Below are positions 6,394 through 12,905 of a stretch of DNA of 14,344 nt, in pieces (position 1 is the stretch's first letter; every line of letters begins with the position of its first letter). Made by a program: the position numbers and the translations under genes. The notes under the pieces were generated by a model, which was not told where the DNA came from, ran no database searches, and saw only the letters and a list, made by a program, of their open reading frames with translations. Source of the DNA: Fibrobacter sp. (GTDB lineage Bacteria; Fibrobacterota; Fibrobacteria; Fibrobacterales; Fibrobacteraceae); NCBI GenBank assembly GCA_017520105.1, contig JAFWRL010000024.1:1-14344 (forward strand). Reading direction: 5' to 3'.

Positions 6394-6599
6394 TAGCAGC
6401 CACCTCCCATGAAGTAGAGGAATTCGACGTTGTCGCCGTCCTTGAGAGCGGTAGTTGCGAAATTTCCGTTTTCGACAAATTCATCGTTCACGGAAACGGT
6501 CACGTATTGCGGCGTTTCCACTTTTTCTTGTTCAATGAGTTCTGCGACGGTGAGGCCGTCTTTAACTTCTTTCTTGTTTCCTGCAACAGTAATAAACAT
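6393..6599 (-). CDS. hcyS: ThiS/HcyS-like sulfur carrier ending in Gly-Gly-Gly-Cys
   Basis: This 68-residue ubiquitin-like protein follows the ThiS pattern: MFITVAGNKKEV, DGLTVAELIEQ, PQYVTVSVNDEFV, LKDGDNVEFLYFMGGGC. Carriers of this group normally end in Gly-Gly, whose carboxylate is adenylated and turned into a thiocarboxylate. Here a cysteine (C68) follows, so the carrier should be an inactive precursor until one residue is removed. By analogy, Wolinella HcyS and Pseudomonas QbsE also carry extra residues removed by a JAMM protease, and two such proteases are encoded downstream. The start ATG at 6597-6599 has GGAA upstream. The codons for the glycines (GGAGGTGGC) double as the ribosome site of the following E1 gene. 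A role in thiamine synthesis cannot be fully excluded. Confidence 0.88.
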   Translation of the reverse strand: MFITVAGNKKEVKDGLTVAELIEQEKVETPQYVTVSVNDEFVENGNFATTALKDGDNVEFLYFMGGGC

Positions 6600-6632
6600 G
6601 TTTGAAATTCCTTTTAGTTAAATGTTTTCGCT

Positions 6633-6660
6633 GTCATCCCGGATTTATTCCGGGATCGCC
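6633..6660 (+). repeat. REP-like palindrome between tusA-like and carrier genes
   Basis: GTCATCCCGGATTTATTCCG continuing GGATCGCC forms a CCCGGA/TCCGGG hairpin in the 68-base gap inside the presumed operon. It could affect the relative stability of the upstream and downstream parts of the message. Confidence 0.65.
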
Positions 6661-6667
6661 TTTTCGG

Positions 6668-6916
6668 TTAATCCCCGACTTTTTTTACAATGAGCGTGTA
6701 TGTTCCATCCCCATTGTCGTCGAGTTTGAGGATTTCGTGGCCTTCTTCCTTGAGGCTGCGCGGTACGTTTTGCACCGGTTCGCCGTCATTCAAGTGGATG
6801 GCGAGAATTTGGCCTTCGTCAAGTTCTTCGATGGCGACTTTCGCCTTGACAAATGTGGTGGGGCATTTGACGTCGGTAACGTCAACGGTATCATCTATTT
6901 TGAATTCTTCTGACAT
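6668..6916 (-). CDS. TusA/SirA-like sulfur-transfer protein
   Basis: This 82-residue protein has the two-layer TusA pattern: VDVTDVKCPTTFVKAKVAIE, EGQILAIHLNDGEPVQNVPRS and EEGHEILKL. The single cysteine C18 sits at the position that carries a persulfide in TusA, but the usual CPxP motif reads CPTT. ATG at 6914-6916 has GGAG upstream, and the gene is first after the TTGGAC/TATATT promoter. By family knowledge it would relay sulfane sulfur between a desulfurase or rhodanese and an acceptor; here the likely acceptor is the adenylated carrier made by the next two genes. That step is inferred. Related proteins with the CPTT variant, as far as I recall, occur beside sulfite reductase and sulfhydrylase genes. 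It has no extra domains and no membrane segments. Confidence 0.85.
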   Translation of the reverse strand: MSEEFKIDDTVDVTDVKCPTTFVKAKVAIEELDEGQILAIHLNDGEPVQNVPRSLKEEGHEILKLDDNGDGTYTLIVKKVGD

Positions 6917-6947
6917 TTTTTATCTCCGTACTTTAATTTTGATGCTA

Positions 6948-6977
6948 AATATAGAACGCGTTTTTTACTTTGTCCAA
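6948..6977 (-). promoter_or_regulatory. Promoter with shared sulfur-regulon motif, upstream of tusA-hcyS-hcyF
   Basis: On the minus strand: TTGGAC (6972-6977), 18 bases, TATATT (6948-6953), preceded by ATAAAAATTAAGTA exactly as at the fusion gene. CAATA upstream mirrors TATTG at the -35, again with 19 bases between. The leader to the tusA ATG is about 25 bases. Confidence 0.78.
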
Positions 6978-7039
6978 TACTTAATTTTTATGCTGAGTTA
7001 TTGAAATTTTCTATATGGCTGTTGGTTATTTGTTTTCTC

Positions 7040-7208
7040 GTCATTCTGAACGAAGTGAAGAATCCAGTTATTTTTAATCTATGCAATAGAAACTTTAGTG
7101 GATTGGACTAAAGCCCCAACTCTTTGGCTCGGTTATAAAAATGAACATGCTCATTTTTGCAACGCTCGCCTTCTGAGTTGTCTTCGGGACATGTCCCTCA
7201 GAATGACG
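7040..7208. repeat. Composite element bounded by inverted CGTCATTCTGA ends
   Basis: The left end CGTCATTCTGAACGAAGTGA (7039 onward) is mirrored by CTCAGAATGACG at 7197-7208. Between the ends lies copy A of the two-hairpin repeat. The whole may have moved or been copied as a unit. Confidence 0.5.
7093..7170 (+). repeat. Two-hairpin dispersed repeat, copy A
   Basis: It reads hairpin 2 (CTTTAGT/ACTAAAG; 7093-7113), the conserved block GGCTCGGTTATA (7126-7137), hairpin 1 (AAAATGA/TCATTTT with loop ACATGC; 7138-7157) and the conserved block TGCAACGCTCGCC (7158-7170). Confidence 0.7.
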
Positions 7209-7234
7209 GTTGCTTTATTTCTGACTTGATTTTT

Positions 7235-8464
7235 CTACGAAATCTGCTTTATAGCTTGTTCAAAATCTCCTTTGAGGTCTTCAATATCTTCGATGCCTAC
7301 GCTAATTCGAACCGTTCCTTCAAACACGCCAGCGTTCTCTTTTTGCTCTTTGGTGGCGTGTGTAAAAATCGTGCTTTCCGGGTGGATCACGAGCGTGCGC
7401 AAGTCACCGATGTTCGTGGCAATTGTAGCGTATTTCAAGTTGTTGATGAGCTTGAACGCTTTTTCTTTGGAGCCTGTATCAATCGAGATGATTGCACCAC
7501 CCTTGCCGCCGAACTGTTTTTGCACCAAGTCATAATAAGGACTTTCTTTAAGTGCCGGGTAATTGACCTTGATGCCATCGAAGCCTTGCAAAAACTCTGC
7601 GAGCTGCAAAGCGTTATCGCAAAGGCGTTCCATGCGGAGCCCGAGAGTTTCAAGCCCGAGCGAATTCAAGAAAGCCGTAGCGGGTGCGATACAACAGCCG
7701 ATATTACGCCAGATTCCGTTACGAAGCTTGGCAAGATAAGCAAACTTGCCAAAACGTTTGTATTCTTCAAAGCCCTTATAGCGGGCCGGCTCCCACTTGA
7801 AATTGCCGCTATCAACAATAATGCCGCTGATGGCGCTGCCATTACCATTGATGTATTTTGAAGAGGAATGTACGACGATGTCGGCGCCGAATTCAAAAGG
7901 ACGGACAAGGTAAGGAGTTGCCGTCGTGCTATCGACAATGAACGGGACGCCATTTTCGTGAGCTACATCGGCAACACTTTTCAAATCGACAACATTTAGT
8001 TTCGGATTACCGATAAGTTCTGTAAATACGGCCTTTGTCTTTTCATTAAGCTGCGAGCGAACGCTTTCTGCTGTGACTTCCGTGACAAAGCGTGTCGTTA
8101 TTCCAAACGCTTCCAAATCGTGGAACAAATCAATTGTACCGCCGAACAACCCTGCACTCGCGATGACTTCATCCCCAGCGCGCAAAATGTTCAGAAGCGA
8201 AATCGTTACCGCCGCCATTCCCGAAGAACATGCAACTGCGCCAATACCTTTTTCGAGCGAAGAAACACGGCGTTCAAAAGAATCTGTCGTCGGGTTTCCT
8301 ATTCTTGTATATGCAAAACCGGGAGCCCTATTATTAAAGACCGCTTCAAGCTTTTCTGCAGATTCCTGAGAGAAAGCACTTACCTGATAAATGGGCGTAA
8401 GCGTAGAGCCCGATTTTTTTTCACTCTCAAATCCATGATGCAACAGCGTGGTATTAAAATCCAT
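7235..8464 (-). CDS. metY: O-acetylhomoserine sulfhydrylase (MetY-type, PLP-dependent)
   Basis: This 409-residue enzyme belongs to the Cys/Met metabolism PLP family. Visible hallmarks are YTRIGNPT (52-59, phosphate-binding Tyr/Arg), the substrate/PLP stretch SSGMAA, D178 in IVDSTTATPYL, the Schiff-base lysine K203 in HSSSKYINGNG, and the C-terminal THATKEQKENAGV, SVGIED. The THA-T segment and the GGxxD-like layout fit MetY more than cystathionine gamma-synthase. It makes homocysteine and acetate from O-acetylhomoserine and a sulfur donor. In most bacteria the donor is sulfide; in Wolinella it is the HcyS thiocarboxylate, and the same carrier set lies immediately downstream here. The ATG at 8462-8464 has GGAG eight bases upstream. 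It has its own promoter of the same type as tusA and the fusion gene. No truncation is seen. Confidence 0.92.
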   Translation of the reverse strand: MDFNTTLLHHGFESEKKSGSTLTPIYQVSAFSQESAEKLEAVFNNRAPGFAYTRIGNPTTDSFERRVSSLEKGIGAVACSSGMAAVTISLLNILRAGDEVIASAGLFGGTIDLFHDLEAFGITTRFVTEVTAESVRSQLNEKTKAVFTELIGNPKLNVVDLKSVADVAHENGVPFIVDSTTATPYLVRPFEFGADIVVHSSSKYINGNGSAISGIIVDSGNFKWEPARYKGFEEYKRFGKFAYLAKLRNGIWRNIGCCIAPATAFLNSLGLETLGLRMERLCDNALQLAEFLQGFDGIKVNYPALKESPYYDLVQKQFGGKGGAIISIDTGSKEKAFKLINNLKYATIATNIGDLRTLVIHPESTIFTHATKEQKENAGVFEGTVRISVGIEDIEDLKGDFEQAIKQIS

Positions 8465-8499
8465 TCAACATTCTCCGCACAATATTTTTTTTGTTGGCA

Positions 8500-8529
8500 A
8501 ATATAGCATGCGGTTTTTTGAATGTCCAA
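8500..8529 (-). promoter_or_regulatory. Promoter with shared sulfur-regulon motif, upstream of metY
   Basis: On the minus strand: TTGGAC (8524-8529), 18 bases, TATATT (8500-8505), preceded by ATATAAATTTAGTA. This matches the two other sulfur-gene promoters in 11 of the 14 upstream bases, in both hexamers and in spacing. The CCAATA mirror element is not conserved here. The leader to the ATG is about 30 bases. Confidence 0.75.
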
Positions 8530-8719
8530 TACTAAATTTATATCGCATTTTATAGAATTAATTTATAAGAAATGAAAGTTCGTTTATTATATGTTAGGGT
8601 TATTATTGGATATAAAATTGTTCTATAAGTCAGTATTTTTCAACGAGGTTTTCAGGCCTCTCGGCACCCTATAGCTTATTTCTATACCGTCGCATAGAAA
8701 AGTAGTATCAGATTCAACC

Positions 8720-8748
8720 TTGAGTTCATTCCGTCCCTTTTCTATCTT
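8720..8748 (+). promoter_or_regulatory. Candidate promoter of cytX
   Basis: TTGAGT (8720-8725), 17 bases, TATCTT (8743-8748). Transcription would begin about 30 bases before the cytX ATG. It lacks the conserved upstream block of the sulfur promoters. Confidence 0.5.
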
Positions 8749-8785
8749 TGTGCCGCCTTTGGAATTTCACAACAGGAGGCGTAAC

Positions 8786-10039
8786 ATGGAAAAACGAACA
8801 GGACTTTTTTCTAATGGAATTATCTGGTTTGGCGTTGCCATCTCCGTTTCCGAAATTGAAGCAGGTATAGAAATTGGCGCAGCCGCCGCAAGGGATTCGC
8901 TTTGGCTCCCGCTTGTGCTTGGGCACATCTTTGGCGGCATCTTGCTCTTTTTCGTGGGCCTCATCGGTGCGCGCGTCCGCTTGAACGCCATGGAAACGAC
9001 TAAATCCACATTCGGCAAATACGGTTCCAAGTTCTTCGCCGCATTGAACACGTTCCAGTTGCTCGCCTGGGTCGCCGTTTTGAACGCACAAGGCGCTTCC
9101 GCTTTGGCAGGGCTCAACTTGCCGATTTCATTCCCTCTCACATGCGTGATTCTCGCAGCACTCATTGCGGCTTGGGTCTATGTGGGCATCCGCCGTTCCG
9201 CCAACGTAACGACAGTCGTGATGGCAGCGCTTACCGTATTGCTCGCCATTTTATCTGTTAAGTTGTTCGGACTCGGCAGCAGTTCAAGCTCTGTCGCAGG
9301 CGCCGCAGGAGCAGCTGCAGCGGGAACTGCCACCACCGCGCTCAAGTTCTGGAATATTTTCGAAATTTCCATCGCCATGCCGATTTCCTGGTTGCCGGTG
9401 ATTTCGGACTACACGAAGGATGCAGAAAAACCCGTGAAAGCGACCGTCATTTCTGCAATCGCATACACGTTCGCAAGCCTCTGGATGTACATTCTCGGAA
9501 TCGAAATTTCGGGCATCGGAGCAAACAACAACATCGCGCAAGCCATTCTTCTAGCTGGCCTCGGCATCCCGGGAATCATCATCGTGGTGCTTTCGACGGT
9601 GACCACGAACTTCCTTGCAGCGAACTCCGCAGGCGAATCTTCCAAGGCGATTTACAGCAAAATAAATCCGAAAATTGCAGGTGTCGTCGTAAGCCTCTTG
9701 AGCGCGGCCTTAGCCATTTCGGGAATCATGGAACACTACATCAGCTTCCTTTACCTGATCGCGTCCGTATTCGCCCCGATGGCCGCCGTTCTCTTGGTAT
9801 CGTTCTACTTCTCCAAGGAACGCAGCGAATCGCTCGGCGTTTGGCTCTGGAACATTTTCGCTTGGCTCGCGGGCTTTATCGCCTACCAGGTTGCAGAACG
9901 ATTCGATTCTGTTTTCCTCGGCCCGACGCTCCTCGCGGTAATTGTATCGGCGGCGTTCGCCTCTGTGCGGGTACTGTCGGAGATTAAAGGAGATTCCCCC
10001 CGGAACAAGTCCGGGGCAGGCTCTTCAAGTCGGGAATGA
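8786..10039 (+). CDS. cytX: CytX-type permease of the nucleobase:cation symporter-1 family
   Basis: This 417-residue membrane protein begins MEKRTGLFSNGIIWFGVAIS and has about 12 hydrophobic segments, with family motifs ISVSEIEAGIEIGA in the first helix pair and SWLPVISDYTKDAEKP in the middle. This fits the CytX branch of the cytosine/purine permease family, usually annotated as a hydroxymethylpyrimidine transporter. ATG at 8786 is chosen over 8720 because AGGAGG lies six bases before it and the extension is not family-like. The next gene is a B6-type kinase, so a B6 vitamer is an alternative substrate; this is inference. The last 17 residues (about KGDSPRNKSGAGSSSRE) come from a REP-like repeat that also supplies the stop codon. 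There is an alanine/glycine-rich loop AGAAGAAAAG near residue 175. Confidence 0.85.
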   Translation: MEKRTGLFSNGIIWFGVAISVSEIEAGIEIGAAAARDSLWLPLVLGHIFGGILLFFVGLIGARVRLNAMETTKSTFGKYGSKFFAALNTFQLLAWVAVLNAQGASALAGLNLPISFPLTCVILAALIAAWVYVGIRRSANVTTVVMAALTVLLAILSVKLFGLGSSSSSVAGAAGAAAAGTATTALKFWNIFEISIAMPISWLPVISDYTKDAEKPVKATVISAIAYTFASLWMYILGIEISGIGANNNIAQAILLAGLGIPGIIIVVLSTVTTNFLAANSAGESSKAIYSKINPKIAGVVVSLLSAALAISGIMEHYISFLYLIASVFAPMAAVLLVSFYFSKERSESLGVWLWNIFAWLAGFIAYQVAERFDSVFLGPTLLAVIVSAAFASVRVLSEIKGDSPRNKSGAGSSSRE

Positions 10040-10040
10040 C
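9989..10040 (-). repeat. REP-like palindrome forming the 3' end of cytX
   Basis: Read on the minus strand it starts GTCATTCCCGACTTG, contains CCCCGGA/TCCGGGG around a five-base loop, and ends GGAATCTCC. This is the usual order of the repeat type. The cytX stop codon TGA (10037-10039) is the reverse complement of its opening GTCA. Confidence 0.7.
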
Positions 10041-10073
10041 ACCTTCATTTTTAATTTTTAATTTTTACCCGTC

Positions 10074-10904
10074 ATGTCACAGAAGAAAATCGCGCTCATT
10101 AATGATGTTACAGGATTTGGTCGGTGCTCCATCGCAGTTATGGCTCCGATTGTATCGGCGATGAAAATCCAAGCGGTCACAGTGCCGACTGCGATTCTTT
10201 CGGCGCACACGCAATTCCCCGAATATTACTTCGATGACTATACCTCAAAGATGCGCGATTACATTCAGACCTACAAGGATTTGAATTTAAATTTCGATGC
10301 GATTGCAAGCGGATTTTTAGGTTCCGAAGAGCAAGTCGATATCGTCATTGATTTTTTCAAGACATTCAAGAAAAACGGCACGTTCGCATTAGTGGACCCG
10401 GTGATGGGCGACTACGGCAGGCTTTACGAAACATACACGCCTAGTTTGTGCGAAAAGATGAAGGCTCTAGTTCACTACGCCGACATCTTGACGCCAAACC
10501 TCACCGAACTTTGCACCTTGACCGATGTAAAATACCGCGAAGAGGGATTCAACGACGCAGAACTTGCGACCATGTGCCAAAAGCTCGTAGAACAAGGCCC
10601 GGAGCACATCGTTGTCACAGGTATCCGTTACAACAGCAAGCAAATCATGAACTACGTCTATAGCAAAGGCGAAGAACCGCGAATCGTCATGGTCGATCGC
10701 ATCGGCGGCGACCGCAGCGGAACCGGCGACGTCATCAGTTCAATCATTGCTGGCATGTACCTGAACGGGCACGACTTTTACGAGTCTGTCAAAAAGGCTG
10801 CGGAATTTGTCTCTAAGTGCCTGCGCTACTGCGAAGACAACAACGTGCCCACGCACTGGGGACTTTGCTTTGAAATGTATCTCCGCGACTTGATGGAGGA
10901 TTAA
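10074..10904 (+). CDS. pdxK: Pyridoxine/pyridoxamine kinase (ribokinase-like, PdxK/PdxY family)
   Basis: This 276-residue protein follows the PdxK/PdxY pattern: NDVTGFGRCSIAVMAPIVSA, VPTAILSAHTQFP, DPVMGDYGRLY, LTPNLTELC, VVTGIRY and the catalytic anion-hole loop GGDRSGTGDV. It would use ATP to phosphorylate pyridoxal, pyridoxine or pyridoxamine, giving PLP or its precursors in the cytosol. A ThiD-type hydroxymethylpyrimidine kinase is a related alternative, but the GFGRCS and SAHTxFP signatures favour B6. It follows cytX by 34 bases and directly abuts the radical SAM gene, so the three are probably one operon. The start has no evident Shine-Dalgarno sequence; a run of TTTTTAA repeats precedes it. 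The neighbouring MetY is a PLP enzyme. Confidence 0.88.
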   Translation: MSQKKIALINDVTGFGRCSIAVMAPIVSAMKIQAVTVPTAILSAHTQFPEYYFDDYTSKMRDYIQTYKDLNLNFDAIASGFLGSEEQVDIVIDFFKTFKKNGTFALVDPVMGDYGRLYETYTPSLCEKMKALVHYADILTPNLTELCTLTDVKYREEGFNDAELATMCQKLVEQGPEHIVVTGIRYNSKQIMNYVYSKGEEPRIVMVDRIGGDRSGTGDVISSIIAGMYLNGHDFYESVKKAAEFVSKCLRYCEDNNVPTHWGLCFEMYLRDLMED

Positions 10905-11564
10905 ATGATCGTATATACCGTTACTGGAAAAGTCGGAGAAGCCGGATATTTGGACATCGCCAACAGCGGCGATATCACGGGCAAGAACATTTACGTGAAC
11001 ATGACCAACCGCTGCCCATGCAGTTGCGTCTTTTGCCTGCGCCAAACGAAAAAGATGATGGAAGGCAACACGCTCTGGCTCAAGGGTGGCGAACCCAGCG
11101 TCGAAAAGGTCATGGAAATTTTCAACGCCTACGATTTGTCCGTCATCAACGAACTCGTCTTTTGCGGCTACGGCGAACCGCTCGAACGCCTGCACGATGT
11201 CTGCAAAGTCATCGATGAATTAAAAACAAAGTATCCGAAATTAAAAGTCCGTCTCAACACGAACGGGCTCGCCAACTTGATTCACGGCGAAGACATCACC
11301 CCGCAACTTGAAGGCCGCTTCGATACCGTTTCGATTTCTTTGAACGCACCGACCGCCGAAGAATTTCTTGAACTCACGCGTTCGAGATTTGGCATCAAGT
11401 CGTTTGACGCACTCAAGGAATTTGCTGTGCTCGCCAAGTTCCACGTGCCAAACGTCATCTTGACTGTTGTTGAAAAAGTCATGCCCGAAGAAAAAATTGA
11501 GCAATGCCGCAAGATTTGCGAAACTCTTGGCGTCACGCTGAGAGTAAGACCCTTCGAAGAATAA
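10905..11564 (+). CDS. Small radical SAM protein (TatD-associated type)
   Basis: This 219-residue protein carries the radical SAM cluster motif CxxxCxxC at C37, C41 and C44 (CPCSCVFC), with aromatic F43 before the last cysteine. SAM-binding features follow: LKGGEPS, ELVFCGYGEPLERL, KVRLNTNGLANL and SISLNAP. The order matches the short family usually annotated as TatD family-associated radical SAM protein, whose reaction is not known. An iron-sulfur cluster and SAM cleavage are family knowledge. There is no C-terminal extra-cluster domain. Its ATG directly follows the TAA of the kinase gene with GGAGG inside the kinase's last codons, so they are coupled. No tatD gene is in the window. Confidence 0.85.
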   Translation: MIVYTVTGKVGEAGYLDIANSGDITGKNIYVNMTNRCPCSCVFCLRQTKKMMEGNTLWLKGGEPSVEKVMEIFNAYDLSVINELVFCGYGEPLERLHDVCKVIDELKTKYPKLKVRLNTNGLANLIHGEDITPQLEGRFDTVSISLNAPTAEEFLELTRSRFGIKSFDALKEFAVLAKFHVPNVILTVVEKVMPEEKIEQCRKICETLGVTLRVRPFEE

Positions 11565-11570
11565 ACCGCA

Positions 11571-12905
11571 TTACACCTCAGTCAACATAAATCCCATATA
11601 CAGCGGAAACGTAAGCACGGCCCCATTACGCCCAACATTGTAATCACCAAGTTTTACGGCCTGCTCCACATGGTATTTTTCAAAATTCTTCAAGACCGTC
11701 TTCAACGACTTTGCATCTCCATTATGCGCCTTACATTCTACAGGTGTACACTTACCTTGATACCGCATAACAAAGTCTAGTTCAATGCTACTGTCCTTAT
11801 GGTAATAATAAAGCTTACGGCCCATTTTTCCAAACAAATCTGCAACCAGATTTTCAAAAATAGCGCCCTTATAGCCAAGCAAATCTCCACTCAAAATACT
11901 GGATTGCGTTCCATCTTCGAGCATTGAAATAAGCAGCCCGATATCGGACATATAAACTTTGAATTCTGTTTGAATTCGATTGCCATCCAAAGGCAATTCC
12001 GTAGCTCGAATATTGTAGCACCGACGAATAATTCCCGCGTCTTCAATCCATTGCAGACTACCTGCGTAATCACGACCACGGCCTCCTGTACGCACAACAT
12101 TATACGAGAATTTCTTGTATTCACGGGCAAGCTGAGCCGGGATGGATTCAAAACACTCACGAATATGAGCCTTATCTGCAGAAGCTGCATACTTCACCAT
12201 GTCAGCTTTATATTCATCGACAATCCTCTTCTGCACAGCAAGCACTTTGCCCACAATCCCCGTTTCAAAAAACGTTGTAACAACTTCAGGCATGCCTCCG
12301 ACAATCACATACTGATGGAGCAACTCACGAAAACGATCATGCAGCGCCGGATCAACAGGCATTTCGTTCCGCAAGCATTCTTTGAGGTAATCAAAGTGCA
12401 TCGGCTTTATGCCATTAGCCCAAAGCCATTCTTCAAAGTCCATTGGGAACATTTCAACGATATTTTCAAAGCCTACAGGTATAGATGCTTCAGCCTCATC
12501 TTTCAGTTCCTTCGTCTTGTAACCGTGAACTCCAAGCAGAGAACCCGTACACATGACTTCAAAACGACCATCCAAGTAAAAATATTTGAGAGAACTGCGA
12601 GCAAGTGGGCAATCCTGAATTTCATCAAAAATAAAACACGTTTCGTGAGGTTCAATTTCTGCAGAAGGCATCGCTGCCGATATACGCATAACGACGGAGG
12701 ATACAGAAACATCCGGAGCAAAGAACTTCCTGTAATCCGGATGTTCGCGAAAATCAAGATAAACAACATGCTTGAAATGACGTGTAGCAAAATCCATCAC
12801 GCTACTTGTTTTTCCACACTGTCGAATTCCCTTCACAACAATAGGCTTATGATGGGGTTCATGCAGCCAATCTTCAAGTATTTTATCAATTTTCCGCTTA
12901 AACAC
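11571..12905 (-). CDS. AAA_14/DUF4143 ATPase
   Basis: This 444-residue protein has Walker A GIRQCGKTS (26-34), Walker B CFIFDEIQD with D94/E95, a sensor-like MCTGSLLG, the segment IVGGMPEVV, and a C-terminal DUF4143 region with ELDFVMRYQGKCTPVECK, a PD-(D/E)XK-like Glu/Asp...Glu-x-Lys pattern. Such genes are common, scattered accessory genes; their cellular role is not established. The start is a GTG at 12903-12905 with AGGA close upstream, within the first unit of a 33-base tandem repeat. Its stop is only six bases from the stop of the convergent radical SAM gene. Confidence 0.88.
   Translation of the reverse strand: MFKRKIDKILEDWLHEPHHKPIVVKGIRQCGKTSSVMDFATRHFKHVVYLDFREHPDYRKFFAPDVSVSSVVMRISAAMPSAEIEPHETCFIFDEIQDCPLARSSLKYFYLDGRFEVMCTGSLLGVHGYKTKELKDEAEASIPVGFENIVEMFPMDFEEWLWANGIKPMHFDYLKECLRNEMPVDPALHDRFRELLHQYVIVGGMPEVVTTFFETGIVGKVLAVQKRIVDEYKADMVKYAASADKAHIRECFESIPAQLAREYKKFSYNVVRTGGRGRDYAGSLQWIEDAGIIRRCYNIRATELPLDGNRIQTEFKVYMSDIGLLISMLEDGTQSSILSGDLLGYKGAIFENLVADLFGKMGRKLYYYHKDSSIELDFVMRYQGKCTPVECKAHNGDAKSLKTVLKNFEKYHVEQAVKLGDYNVGRNGAVLTFPLYMGFMLTEV

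Larger units (their letters stand above)
7017..7234. other. Repeat-filled spacer between metY and the tusA promoter
   Basis: This spacer upstream of the tusA promoter holds two GTCATTCTGA-type repeat ends facing each other (7040-7066 and 7197-7208) with a two-hairpin repeat between them. No gene is supported. Its hairpins may also end the metY transcript, although there is no classical T-run. Confidence 0.5.
8465..8785. other. Divergent intergenic region between metY and cytX
   Basis: This 321-base region carries the metY promoter (minus) at the left and a cytX promoter (plus) at the right. The middle (about 8560-8700) is AT-rich and contains a GAGG/CCTC hairpin near 8645-8660 and TTTCTA/TAGAAA repeats near 8680-8700. 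I looked for a thiamine-pyrophosphate riboswitch, since CytX genes often have one, and did not see the CTGAGA core. Confidence 0.5.

Noticed and set aside
5383..6396. Long plus-strand frame over the E1 gene and the repeat gap
   Set aside because: It is the antisense of hcyF plus repeat sequence, with no recognisable motif.
8570..8785. Thiamine-pyrophosphate riboswitch upstream of cytX
   Set aside because: I looked for the CTGAGA and ACCTGATC-type cores in the right order and did not find them.
11565..11570. Bidirectional terminator between the convergent radical SAM and ATPase genes
   Set aside because: Only six bases separate the stops and no hairpin with T-run is visible in or near the gap.
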